Source: an uncultured bacterium
Lineage (GTDB): Bacteria > Patescibacteriota > Saccharimonadia > Saccharimonadales > Saccharimonadaceae
NCBI GenBank assembly: GCA_938017895.1
Contig: CALIJI010000006.1
Span: 1-64,000 of the forward strand
Reading direction: 5' to 3'
DNA length: 64,000 nt
Made by a program: the position numbers and the translations under genes. How positions within the stretch are numbered: position 1 is the first letter of the stretch; each line of letters starts with the position of its first letter. A model generated the notes under the pieces. The model was not told the DNA's origin and made no database searches. It saw nothing but the letters and a program-made list of their open reading frames with translations. Positions 25,850-33,995 of the stretch are shown here, one piece after another.

Positions 25850-27040
25850 TTACCAATCATCGTCGCTAGACACTACACCGTTGTTGGTCTGGGTCTGAGC
25901 TTTTTCTTGATTGGCAGCTCTTTGTGCCGCTTCCGCGGCATCTTGAGCGGCTTGTGCTGCAGCTGCCTTTTCGGCGGCTAGAGCATCATCTGCAGCTTTT
26001 TGAGCTGCTTTATGCTCGGCCTCAGCCTGCGCTTGTGCCGCCGCCTGAGCTGCAGCTTGAGCTTCGGCTTGCGCCTGGGCCTCAGCTGCCGATTTTGTCA
26101 CAGCTGACTCATTGTCGCCTTGGTATGAAGTACCAGGTGATGAGTCAACTGTGGCGTTTTCACCTCCAGTCGCCCCTGGCCGGACATTATTAGTGTCAGC
26201 CGCAACCACTTTAGGATTGCGTTGGGGTGCTTCGGCGATATTTTTCGCCGAAGTGCCTGGCGGTGGAGTGCCAGGAGACGGTGGTGTCCCTGGCGTTGGC
26301 GGCTCCTTAGGCGTTGGTGGTGCCTTCGGAACCGTATTGTTGCCTCGAGGAACATCTTTTGGTTGCTCCTCGAGGCGGTTATTCGCGCAGAAATTGCACT
26401 TTTGTACTTCTTCTCCGCGCGAATCCTTGAATGCCAGGACTTTTTGTCCCGACAGGTCCTGGAGTTGACTACTGACAATGTAATTGCCATTTTTGTCAAC
26501 TCCATCGGTGAAGGCTTTAGTTCCCTCTGAGAGGGTCTTAACCTTCACTTCGTTTTTTTCAATCTGTGGTTTAAGTAAGTAGTAATACTTAAACCACAGT
26601 TCCTGAGCCTCTCGGCTCATGTATTCTACCCCGTCAATCTTTACGGTAAGATTTTCGGGAACCTTTTCATGGAGGACATTTCTGATCATGCCCTCCATTG
26701 CTGCAGGCGACTTTGCGGTCATCTGCAGGTCCATCCAAGCGGCTTGCTGAGGGTCGCTTGGTAATACGTTGGAGTCAGCGGTGTCGCTGACTCCAACACT
26801 ACTTGGCTTAATGAGACGACCAAACATGTTGGTCATCTCATTATTGTCCACCTTGAAGAAGTCGTTCTTCAGGGTGGAGTCATTAGAGACAGGTATCTCT
26901 TTTGGTGATACCTGCTCTTTTTTAGCATCGGTCGCTTTTGCGGCTGATGCTGCATTACTACATGCGGTTAAGCATGTAGTAGTAGCTAGTAAGAAGATGG
27001 CTGCAATTGCGGTCATCTTTCTGCTTGTATTTTTTCTCAT
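25850..27040 (-). CDS. Lipoprotein with Pro-rich linker and Ala/Gln-rich tail, hairpin-tiled mRNA
   Basis: 396 aa. A type II signal peptide has the lipobox LTAC (Cys27), which predicts a lipid-anchored protein on the outer face. A soluble domain (about 60-230) includes a CNFC pair, then a PPTP/PGTPP linker, a polar segment, and an Ala/Gln/Glu tail of about 70 residues that should form a long helix, ending SSDDDW. The start at 27040 follows AAAGGAGGAAAA; the frame opens 15 codons earlier. Base composition is clearly richer in G+C than the neighbours. Nearly the whole coding sequence is made of adjacent inverted repeats of 7-14 bp. I do not recognise the domain. It has its own promoter, leader and terminator. 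Confidence 0.85.
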   Translation of the reverse strand: MRKNTSRKMTAIAAIFLLATTTCLTACSNAASAAKATDAKKEQVSPKEIPVSNDSTLKNDFFKVDNNEMTNMFGRLIKPSSVGVSDTADSNVLPSDPQQAAWMDLQMTAKSPAAMEGMIRNVLHEKVPENLTVKIDGVEYMSREAQELWFKYYYLLKPQIEKNEVKVKTLSEGTKAFTDGVDKNGNYIVSSQLQDLSGQKVLAFKDSRGEEVQKCNFCANNRLEEQPKDVPRGNNTVPKAPPTPKEPPTPGTPPSPGTPPPGTSAKNIAEAPQRNPKVVAADTNNVRPGATGGENATVDSSPGTSYQGDNESAVTKSAAEAQAQAEAQAAAQAAAQAQAEAEHKAAQKAADDALAAEKAAAAQAAQDAAEAAQRAANQEKAQTQTNNGVVSSDDDW

Positions 27041-27257
27041 CTCTTTTTCCTCCTTTTTTTTATTTTTCGTGCTACTCTTGCGCATTGAATAGCAGGAAAG
27101 AGATGAGTCGTCTCACGACGACAAAATCGCCAATCTCCTCCGTGCGCGCTGTGAGGAGGTTGGAGAATTAGTCGTCGCAAAACTAGGGGTTTAATCCCCT
27201 TTATTAGCCCGATTGTTAAGCGGCATTGACAAACCTCGCTTTAAAACTCTGTCAACT
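27041..27257 (-). ncRNA. Structured 5' leader of the lipoprotein mRNA
   Basis: About 215 nt between promoter and start codon. In RNA order there is an AGGGG/CCCCT hairpin (27185-27200) followed by AGTTTT, which resembles an attenuator, and then a long stem 27130-27140/27153-27163 enclosed by CGACGAC/GTCGTCG (27116-27122 with 27171-27177). The same 27115-27119 segment can instead pair with 27107-27111 nearer the Shine-Dalgarno, so two mutually exclusive folds exist. No known riboswitch class is recognised. Confidence 0.5.
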
Positions 27258-27263
27258 AGGCAG

Positions 27264-27292
27264 ATTATAGCACAAAAAACTTAAAAAGTCAA
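27264..27292 (-). promoter_or_regulatory. Promoter of the lipoprotein operon
   Basis: The -35 TTGACT (27287-27292) and -10 TATAAT (27264-27269) have an exact 17-nt spacer. The predicted start is near 27257. This promoter and the leader account for most of the 350-bp gap between the two genes. Confidence 0.85.
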
Positions 27293-27359
27293 TAATTAAG
27301 AAATATTTAGACATAAGCGCAAGCAGTTTAATTTCTGATTAAAAATACCAAAATAAAAA

Positions 27360-27386
27360 CCGCCGAGCTAATTTACTCGACGGAAA
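27360..27386 (-). terminator. Terminator of the 27.4 kb membrane gene
   Basis: CCGCCGAG pairs with CTCGACGG (the mismatch becomes G-U in minus-strand RNA), followed by TTTTTATTTT. It lies directly after the stop codon. Confidence 0.8.
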
Positions 27387-27391
27387 AAGTA

Positions 27392-27736
27392 CTATTCTTC
27401 ATTCAGCCAGTCAGCCAAGACTTTCTTGAATGACCGGCCGGATTTGCTTCTGCCGTATCGCCAAATTAGAAATGTGATGATGGCGATACCGATTAGGTTC
27501 TGCCAGATACCTGTCGAATCTAACAAAACCATTCCAACTAGCAGGAACGCTACTCCTTTGAGTTTAGCTTTCCTGACTAGGTTTTGCCAAACAAGAGTGT
27601 ACTTGTCTAGCAGTAATAAGAATAGCATTCCTATAATGAAATGTATTCCTATTACGAACGTCATTGTGTCTACTCCTGGAATCCAGGAGAACAGACGAAT
27701 GACGAATAGCATAAAATAAACGATTAGATAAATCAT
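27392..27736 (-). CDS. Small membrane protein, 114 aa
   Basis: Three or four hydrophobic segments over residues 1-90, then a basic tail (RYGRSKSGRSFKK) and an acidic end. A strong Shine-Dalgarno GGGGGTGA lies 6 nt before the ATG. It has its own promoter and terminator. The coding sequence, like the neighbouring lipoprotein gene, has closely packed nested inverted repeats (for example 27538-27580 and 27661-27702). I do not recognise the family. It may be part of a surface locus with the lipoprotein, but the two are separately transcribed. Confidence 0.75.
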   Translation of the reverse strand: MIYLIVYFMLFVIRLFSWIPGVDTMTFVIGIHFIIGMLFLLLLDKYTLVWQNLVRKAKLKGVAFLLVGMVLLDSTGIWQNLIGIAIITFLIWRYGRSKSGRSFKKVLADWLNEE

Positions 27737-27816
27737 TTTTTCACCCCCAAAAAATAATTATTCGTTAAGATGTCTTATCTGAACGAACTTTCTCGACCGA
27801 TTCCGAGAGCTTGTAT

Positions 27817-27845
27817 ATTATAATATAAAATGTTAATAAAGTCAA
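27817..27845 (-). promoter_or_regulatory. Promoter of the 27.4 kb membrane gene
   Basis: The -35 TTGACT (27840-27845) and -10 TATAAT (27817-27822) are 17 nt apart. An 80-nt leader follows, with a CTCTCGG...CGAGA hairpin. Confidence 0.8.
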
Positions 27846-27950
27846 TGCAAGAAAAGTCCAAGTACTAAGTTTTTACGCTTAAAATTATAAAATAATAGCT
27901 TGATTCTGGTATAATCTAGAGAGAAGAGAACTAGAATAAGAAAGGCAAAA

Positions 27951-28400
27951 ATGGACACGCGAAAGCCAAACGGTGCTGGCAAAAAATATGAAAAATACGC
28001 AGAAAATCGAAAATATGAAGGTGAGTATTATAATTTTTATGATAGAGTGATGCGCGACGACTCGGTTATAGAGAAATTTGAACATTTTGCACTGGTTGAA
28101 AACTTATTTCCGTATCAGATTTGGGACGGTTTCGAGGTTGAAAAGCATCTGCTAATAATTCCGAAGAGGTTCACAGAGACTATTAGTGATTTTTCGCCAG
28201 CAGAAAAAGAAGAGTATTTTGAAATTTTGTCAAAATATGAAGCTCAAGGTTTTTCAGTTTATGCTCGTGCAGCGCAAAATGTTCGAAAAACTGTTAAGCA
28301 CCAACACACACATTTAATAAATTTAAATTATAATCGGCGAGTGCGTTGGCTATTTAATATTGCGAATAAAATTCTTTGGTGGCGTAATTTCTCTGAATAG
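27951..28400 (+). CDS. HIT-family nucleotide hydrolase/transferase
   Basis: 149 aa. The histidine triad is HQHTHLI (His117, 119, 121), with an upstream FEVEKHLLIIPKR strand as in HIT proteins. HIT enzymes act on nucleoside phosphoramidates or dinucleotides. The first 30 residues are charged and extra to the domain. AAGAAAGG lies before the ATG, and a GGTATAATC box lies further upstream. It is followed by typA after 70 bp. The substrate cannot be predicted. Confidence 0.88.
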   Translation: MDTRKPNGAGKKYEKYAENRKYEGEYYNFYDRVMRDDSVIEKFEHFALVENLFPYQIWDGFEVEKHLLIIPKRFTETISDFSPAEKEEYFEILSKYEAQGFSVYARAAQNVRKTVKHQHTHLINLNYNRRVRWLFNIANKILWWRNFSE

Positions 28401-28472
28401 TTTAGTTGATTTTTAGTAAGAAAAATGGTAGAATATTTAAAGTTTTATAATAATTTTTAAGAGAAAGAAAAT

Positions 28473-30293
28473 ATGAAATCAGAGAATATTCGAAATGTAG
28501 CGATTATTGCTCACGTCGACCACGGAAAAACCACTTTAGTGGATGGTCTTTTAAAACAGAGTAATACTTTTCGTGAAAATCAGGCTGAAATGAGTCAAAC
28601 ACTTTTGATGGACTCAGGAGATCAAGAGTCGGAGCGCGGAATTACTATTACTGCAAAGCAGACATCAATTTATCATGGCGATTATAAAATTAACATTATT
28701 GATACGCCGGGGCATGCCGATTTTTCTGGTGAGGTTGAACGCACGTTGAATATGGCGGATGGTGTAATTTTGGTTGTGGACGCTCAAGAGGGACCAATGC
28801 CGCAAACAAAGTTTGTGCTTTCGAAAGCGCTTGAACTTGGCTTAAAACCAATTGTGGTGGTGAATAAAATTGACAAACCAGCTCGTCGAATTACAGAAGT
28901 AAATGATGAGGTTTCGGATTTATTTTTGGAGCTCGCTACGAATGACGATCAATTGTTGTATCCAACTTATTATGCAATTGGTCGCGACGGCAAAGCTTGG
29001 CCAGAAGTGCCAGAAAATCCTGAGGCAGATGCAAATTTTGAGCCGATTTTTGATGCGATTATTAACGAAATTCCTGCGCCAAAAGTTGAACTTGAAGGTG
29101 ATTTTCAATTGCTCGTAACTTCTTTGACTTACGATAATTTCTTAGGAAAATATGCAATCGGGCGAATCTCACGTGGAAAAGTGAAATCTGGCGAGCAGAT
29201 TGCACTAATTAAACGAGATGGAACTGTTAAAAAAGCTAAAATTGATAAACTCTTTGCATATCGTGGTTTGAACCGTGAGGAAATTCAAGAAGCCTTTGCT
29301 GGAGATATTGTAGCAATTACAGGTGTTTCTGAAGCTGAAATTGGTGAAACTTTGGCAGATGTAAATAATCCTGAAGCTTTGCCAACAATTGAGGTTGAAA
29401 AGCCAACTCTTTCGATGTATCTTGGCCCAAACACCAGCCCGATGAAAGGTCGTGAAGGCGAGTTTACAACTTCACGTCAAATTGGCGATCGCCTAAAGAA
29501 AGAGCTCGAAACAAATGTTTCACTACAAGTTGAAGAAAGTGGAATTGGTTTTATTATTTCAGGTCGTGGTGAACTCCACCTTTCTGTTTTGATTGAAACT
29601 TTGCGCCGTGAGGGCTTTGAGTTTGAGGTTGGCCGTCCGCAAGTAGTTACTATTCAAGAAGATGGGTTAGAAAAAGAACCGGTCGAAGAATTAATTATTG
29701 AAGTTGCGCCTGAATTTGTTGGTGCGGTGAGTCAAGAAATGGGGACTCGCCGAGCGGAAATGCGTGCGCAAGAAAGCCTGCCAACAGGAACTACTCGCTT
29801 AACTTATATTATTACAACGCGTGCTATGATTGGTCTTCGAAATCTAATGTTGACTGCTACGAAAGGCACGATCATTATGAATAGCTTGCCACATGGTTAT
29901 CAAGAGGTCGGAGCTAAAATTCCTTCAAGCCGAAACGGTGTATTGATAGCTTTCGAAAAAGGGGTGTCAACACCTTACGCTCTTCAAAGTGCAGAAAGCC
30001 GTGGTGAATTATTTATTGGCCCAGGAACTGAAGTTTATGCTGGAATGATTGTTGGCTTAAACAATCGCCAAGAAGATCTTGAAATTAATGTCGTGAAAGA
30101 AAAACACCTCACGAATATGCGTTCAAAATCTTCTGATGGCGCGGTTCAATTAACGCCATATACAGATTTAAGCCTTGAACAGTGTATTGACTTCATTGAG
30201 GATGATGAACTTCTTGAAGTCACGCCGCAGAATTTGCGTCTTCGAAAGCGCTATATGGATTCAAATGAACGTAAACGAATGAAGAAAGCTTAA
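28473..30293 (+). CDS. typA: Translational GTPase TypA/BipA
   Basis: 606 aa, the family's usual length. G1 AHVDHGKTT (13-21), switch motif RGITI, G3 DTPGHADF and G4 NKID are present, followed by EF-G-like domains II, III and V and the BipA-specific C-terminal domain ending NERKRMKKA. It binds the 70S ribosome and assists 50S assembly and stress or low-temperature translation. A GGTAGAATATT box lies upstream and AGAGAAAG serves as a weak Shine-Dalgarno. A bidirectional terminator follows immediately. Confidence 0.97.
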   Translation: MKSENIRNVAIIAHVDHGKTTLVDGLLKQSNTFRENQAEMSQTLLMDSGDQESERGITITAKQTSIYHGDYKINIIDTPGHADFSGEVERTLNMADGVILVVDAQEGPMPQTKFVLSKALELGLKPIVVVNKIDKPARRITEVNDEVSDLFLELATNDDQLLYPTYYAIGRDGKAWPEVPENPEADANFEPIFDAIINEIPAPKVELEGDFQLLVTSLTYDNFLGKYAIGRISRGKVKSGEQIALIKRDGTVKKAKIDKLFAYRGLNREEIQEAFAGDIVAITGVSEAEIGETLADVNNPEALPTIEVEKPTLSMYLGPNTSPMKGREGEFTTSRQIGDRLKKELETNVSLQVEESGIGFIISGRGELHLSVLIETLRREGFEFEVGRPQVVTIQEDGLEKEPVEELIIEVAPEFVGAVSQEMGTRRAEMRAQESLPTGTTRLTYIITTRAMIGLRNLMLTATKGTIIMNSLPHGYQEVGAKIPSSRNGVLIAFEKGVSTPYALQSAESRGELFIGPGTEVYAGMIVGLNNRQEDLEINVVKEKHLTNMRSKSSDGAVQLTPYTDLSLEQCIDFIEDDELLEVTPQNLRLRKRYMDSNERKRMKKA

Positions 30294-30296
30294 AAT

Positions 30297-30330
30297 AAAA
30301 TCACCCCAAGGACCAGAACGGGGTGATTTT
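30297..30330. terminator. Bidirectional terminator between typA and a small ORF
   Basis: AAAATCACCCC pairs with GGGGTGATTTT. T runs on both strands let it end typA (plus) and the 24-aa ORF (minus). Confidence 0.88.
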
Positions 30331-30336
30331 ATTTTG

Positions 30337-30411
30337 CTAAGCTTCGCGTGATTTGCGGACATTTATTGCATAAGATTCTTCTGATTGGTTAACTTCAATA
30401 ACTTTAAACAA
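30337..30411 (-). CDS. Small ORF of 24 aa with its own consensus promoter
   Basis: A TTG start is followed by a 24-codon frame ending TAG: MFKVIEVNQSEESYAINVRK, then SREA. AAAGGA lies 6 nt before the TTG, a perfect TTGACA-17-TATAAT promoter lies upstream, and a terminator begins 7 nt after the stop. The unit therefore has all parts of a short independent gene. It could be a small protein, or a small RNA whose frame is accidental. No homology is recognised. Confidence 0.5.
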   Translation of the reverse strand: MFKVIEVNQSEESYAINVRKSREA

Positions 30412-30473
30412 GTTCGTTTCCTTTCTATAATCAATTTATTTTAAATTTTTATTTTTGACTTGATTATGTCAGT

Positions 30474-30502
30474 ATTATAACACAAAAATATTTATATGTC
30501 AA
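30474..30502 (-). promoter_or_regulatory. Consensus promoter of the 24-aa ORF
   Basis: The -35 TTGACA (30497-30502), a 17-nt spacer and -10 TATAAT (30474-30479) match consensus perfectly. It is back to back with the promoter of the transporter gene. Confidence 0.85.
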
Positions 30503-30517
30503 CAGGATGAAGTTTGT

Positions 30518-30546
30518 TTGACAGAGCTTAGTCTTAAAGATATAAT
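30518..30546 (+). promoter_or_regulatory. Consensus promoter of the MFS transporter
   Basis: TTGACA (30518-30523), a 17-nt spacer and TATAAT (30541-30546) lie directly before the gene. The ATG is 7 nt after the -10 box, so the message should be leaderless. Confidence 0.88.
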
Positions 30547-30553
30547 ATTGCCT

Positions 30554-31771
30554 ATGGTTATAAAATTTTTAAGAAAAATTAGGCAAAAGCGAAATTTTTG
30601 GTTTCTAGCTAGATTCGACGAGATGAGTATTCTGTATATCGCAAAATTATTTCGAAGTTTTGCGTTGAATCTTTCAGCTGGCTTTGTGTTGATGTATTTT
30701 TATAAGATTGGATATGGTTGGAATGGAGTTTTATTATTCTTGATTTTGTCGTACGTAGTAAAATTGATTAGTGTTTGGATTGGTGGTGCTTATATCGCGA
30801 AGCACGGGCCAAAACATGGTATTTTGCTTTCGAATATTCTAAATATACCTATGCTGATTATGGCGTCTTTAACTCCGAAATTTGGAGTATCTATGGCAAT
30901 TGCAACAATGATTATTCAGGGATTTGCTATTTCGATTTATAACGTTTCTATTTATGTTGGCATGTCTAAAGTGAAGAATAATAAGAAAGCTGGCGGGCAG
31001 TTGGGAGTTCTGTATAGTATTGATAAAATTGCAGCAGCATTATCTCCGATTATTGGTGGCTGGCTGGCGATTTTTATTGGAATGGAGTCAGCACTTTATA
31101 TCTCAGCAATTCTTTTTGTTATGTCAGCTATTCCTTTACTTTCAACTAGGGAAGTTATGAAAAACGATATTAAATTAAATTTCAAGACATTTCCAGTAAA
31201 AAAATATCTTAATAAGATTTTTATTCCACAGATTTTAACTTCGGGCCCATCATCTACTATTCATTTTATATGGCGTATTTTTGTGCCGGTATTTATTTTT
31301 TCGCAAGCAAATTCTTATGGTGTGATTGCGTCTTTGGCTAGTCTATCGGCGATAGTTTCTATTATTGCGGCAATTGCTTTCGGAAAGATAGTTGATAAAA
31401 ACCAAGGCGGAATAATGCTCAGAGGATCTATTTTTACTCGTGGTCTAATAAATCTTTGTCGTGGAGTATTTATGATGAACCCATTAGCGGTTATTTTGAC
31501 GAATATAGCAGATGAAGTGTCGGGAGTTGGCTATTCTCTGTCGAATCAAAAAGGCGCATTTTTTGAAGCGGATGATTCAGGTCGACGAATCGAATATTTT
31601 GTGATTTCGGAGACTTTTTTCTTCATAGGTTCAACTTTATATACTATTTTAGCATTTGTTCTGTTTTTGGCTTTTGGAGCAGAAACTGGCCTTAGAATAT
31701 TTTTTGCCATACCTGGAATAATTCTTATTCTATTAGGTAGGATAAAATACACAGTTTATGAAACAAAATAG
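30554..31771 (+). CDS. Major facilitator superfamily transporter
   Basis: 405 aa, about 11-12 membrane helices, basic N-terminus. The loop after helix 6 carries SIDKIAAALSPIIGG. The layout is MFS-like, but I cannot assign a substrate. The start is set at the ATG 30554: a longer frame opens with TTG at 30518, but that TTG is the first half of a perfect -35 box and cannot be translated from this promoter. It is a single gene, divergent from the 24-aa ORF. Confidence 0.82.
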   Translation: MVIKFLRKIRQKRNFWFLARFDEMSILYIAKLFRSFALNLSAGFVLMYFYKIGYGWNGVLLFLILSYVVKLISVWIGGAYIAKHGPKHGILLSNILNIPMLIMASLTPKFGVSMAIATMIIQGFAISIYNVSIYVGMSKVKNNKKAGGQLGVLYSIDKIAAALSPIIGGWLAIFIGMESALYISAILFVMSAIPLLSTREVMKNDIKLNFKTFPVKKYLNKIFIPQILTSGPSSTIHFIWRIFVPVFIFSQANSYGVIASLASLSAIVSIIAAIAFGKIVDKNQGGIMLRGSIFTRGLINLCRGVFMMNPLAVILTNIADEVSGVGYSLSNQKGAFFEADDSGRRIEYFVISETFFFIGSTLYTILAFVLFLAFGAETGLRIFFAIPGIILILLGRIKYTVYETK

Positions 31772-31834
31772 TTGATTAATCAATAAGCTTGTGCTAAAAT
31801 TGTATCAAATATTTTCAAAATAAAAAGGAATAAA

Positions 31835-33169
31835 ATGTTTAATAAAAAAACGATTAGAGATGTTGATTTGCGCGGTAAAGTAGTTTTATTGCGGGCTGAT
31901 TATAATGTGCCAATCAAATATTCCGAAGGTGGTGAAGAGAATATTTTGAATGATTTTCGAATTAGATCAAGCTTGCCGACAATCAAGTATTTATTAGAAA
32001 ATGGCGTACGAAAAATCATTATAATTTCTCATCTGGGGCGTCCAAATTCAGTAGAAACACTCTCTGATTTAAGTGAACTAGAGAAACTACCGAATGGAAA
32101 GCGTAAATTCTCATTGCGGCCAGTTTTTAATAGATTACGAAAGATTTTGGCGGAAGATAATGGATGCGATTTGAATGAATTTAAAACTGATTTTCCGATG
32201 AATTTTCACGCAACGCCAATTTTTGCCCGAACTAGATATTCGGTTTCGATGAAAGATGCGGATGATAATTATAAAATTGAAATGCTTGAGAATTTACGAT
32301 TTTCAAAAGACGAAAAAGCTAATTCATTAGAATTTGCAGAAGCACTGATTCAAGTGACGGGAGCTGATTTGTTTGTTCAGGATGGCTTTGGAGCTGTGCA
32401 TCGTTCGCATACGTCAACCAACGCAATTATTAAAAAAATACCTAGCGTGGCAGGATTTTTGCTAGAGAAAGAAGTTTCGACGATTTTAAAAGCTCTCAAA
32501 AATCCAAGAGAACCTTTTGTTTCGATTATGGGAGGAGCTAAGATTAGCGATAAGCTACCTTTGATCGAAAAATTTATTAACCTCTCGAATAAGATGATTA
32601 TTGGTGGAGCAATCGCAAATACTTTTTTGCATTGGGCTGATTTTGAAATTGGCAAAAGTAAGATTGAATTTGGTCAAGACGAAGTTATCGAAGGAATTAT
32701 TGAGCGAGCTCATCAAAAATTTGGCAAAAATTTTGGGGCTGATTTTATTCTTCCTACCGATGTTGGGGTGGGTACTGAATTTTCTTCAAATTCTAATCGC
32801 ATAAATAAAAATTTAAATGAAATAAATAAAAACGACTATATTTTAGACTTAGGGGACTATTCTATCTCACGCATAACGCAAGCTATTGAATCAGCCAAAA
32901 CTATAATCTGGAATGGGACTGTCGGTGTGAGTGAGCTTGAAAATTTCGCAAAAGCTTCTGAGGTGGTTGCTGTGGCGATTTCTCGAGCTACAAAAAATGG
33001 TGCAATTTCAATTGTTGGTGGCGGTGATACTTCTTCTTTTGTGTTAAATTGGATCGAAAAAAACCCAGAGGTTGCTGAATTTTCGCTTATTTCAACGGGC
33101 GGCGGTGCGGCATTAGAATTGATGAGCGGAAATAGTTTACCGGGATTAGAGATTTTGCCAGATAGATAA
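31835..33169 (+). CDS. pgk: Phosphoglycerate kinase
   Basis: 444 aa. It catalyses the ATP-forming step of lower glycolysis. Signatures are VVLLRADYNVPI near the N-terminus, ISHLGRP, LLEKE in the hinge, MGGAKISDKLPLI and the C-terminal SIVGGGDTSSF and STGGGAALELM. At 444 aa it is longer than the usual 390-400, with insertions around residues 85-145. AAAAGGAAT serves as Shine-Dalgarno. tpiA follows with its own -10 box. Confidence 0.95.
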   Translation: MFNKKTIRDVDLRGKVVLLRADYNVPIKYSEGGEENILNDFRIRSSLPTIKYLLENGVRKIIIISHLGRPNSVETLSDLSELEKLPNGKRKFSLRPVFNRLRKILAEDNGCDLNEFKTDFPMNFHATPIFARTRYSVSMKDADDNYKIEMLENLRFSKDEKANSLEFAEALIQVTGADLFVQDGFGAVHRSHTSTNAIIKKIPSVAGFLLEKEVSTILKALKNPREPFVSIMGGAKISDKLPLIEKFINLSNKMIIGGAIANTFLHWADFEIGKSKIEFGQDEVIEGIIERAHQKFGKNFGADFILPTDVGVGTEFSSNSNRINKNLNEINKNDYILDLGDYSISRITQAIESAKTIIWNGTVGVSELENFAKASEVVAVAISRATKNGAISIVGGGDTSSFVLNWIEKNPEVAEFSLISTGGGAALELMSGNSLPGLEILPDR

Positions 33170-33215
33170 GCATAAGTTTTACAAAGATAATAAAAAATGA
33201 TAAAATTTAAGGAAG

Positions 33216-33983
33216 ATGATGAAAAAGAAACTTGTAATCGGTAACTGGAAAATGAATTTAAATATGCACGAATCAAGCATTTTCTTGCATAATTTAAGCG
33301 AAAAAGTAAAAGTACATCGCGATATTGATGTTATTTTGGCTCCTTCAACTTTTACGCTTCAATCATTGAGTTTACAGGTTAATCATCGCCAGTTTAAATT
33401 AGCTGCTCAGAATTTTTATTGGCGCGATCAGGGCGCTTTTACCGGTGAAGTGTCTGTTTCTCAATTGCGAGGAATTGTTCAATACGCGTTAGTTGGACAC
33501 AGTGAACGGCGAAATATATTCGGCGAAACAGATAAAGATGTTCGGGCAAAGGTTGCGGCAGCGATTCGGAATAATATTCGACCTATTTTGTGTATTGGTG
33601 AAAATTCTGACGAAAGAAATTATGGGGAGACTGCTCTGGTTATTTCGGATCAGCTTATAGGCGGTTTAGCTAATGTTTCTAGCGAAGATATCGAGAAGGT
33701 AGTGATTGCTTATGAACCAGTTTGGGCTATTGGGACTGGTGTAAATGCTATGCCAGAAGATGTTCGAAAAGCTGCGCGAATGATTCGTCGTCAGATATCA
33801 GATTTATATGGTCAGAAAATTGGTAAAAAAATTCAAGTCGTTTATGGTGGTAGTATTGAGCCGGAAATTGCTGGTGATTATGCTAAAATGCAAGAGATTG
33901 ATGGTCTTTTGATGGGTGGTGCGAGCTTGAGTGCGGATAAATTTAGTCAGATTGTTGAAAAAATTTACGAATCAATAAAATAG
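33216..33983 (+). CDS. tpiA: Triosephosphate isomerase
   Basis: 255 aa. It interconverts DHAP and glyceraldehyde-3-phosphate. Substrate-binding NWKMN is at the N-terminus, the catalytic His is in GHSERR and the catalytic Glu in AYEPVWAIGTG; the phosphate-binding VYGGS and LMGGASL are present. Two adjacent ATGs make 33216 or 33219 possible. GATAAAATTT lies just upstream. The tail-anchored protein gene follows after 12 nt. Confidence 0.96.
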   Translation: MMKKKLVIGNWKMNLNMHESSIFLHNLSEKVKVHRDIDVILAPSTFTLQSLSLQVNHRQFKLAAQNFYWRDQGAFTGEVSVSQLRGIVQYALVGHSERRNIFGETDKDVRAKVAAAIRNNIRPILCIGENSDERNYGETALVISDQLIGGLANVSSEDIEKVVIAYEPVWAIGTGVNAMPEDVRKAARMIRRQISDLYGQKIGKKIQVVYGGSIEPEIAGDYAKMQEIDGLLMGGASLSADKFSQIVEKIYESIK

Positions 33984-33995
33984 AAAAGGAAAAAT

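Noticed and set aside
25924..26100. CRISPR-like or tandem DNA repeats
   Set aside because: This is low-complexity coding sequence for an Ala/Gln/Glu-rich helix; there are no regular repeat-spacer units here or elsewhere in the window.
26112..26530. Opposite-strand ORFs over the lipoprotein gene
   Set aside because: They are shadows of the GC-rich coding sequence, with no ribosome sites or promoters, and Trp/Arg/Leu-biased translations.
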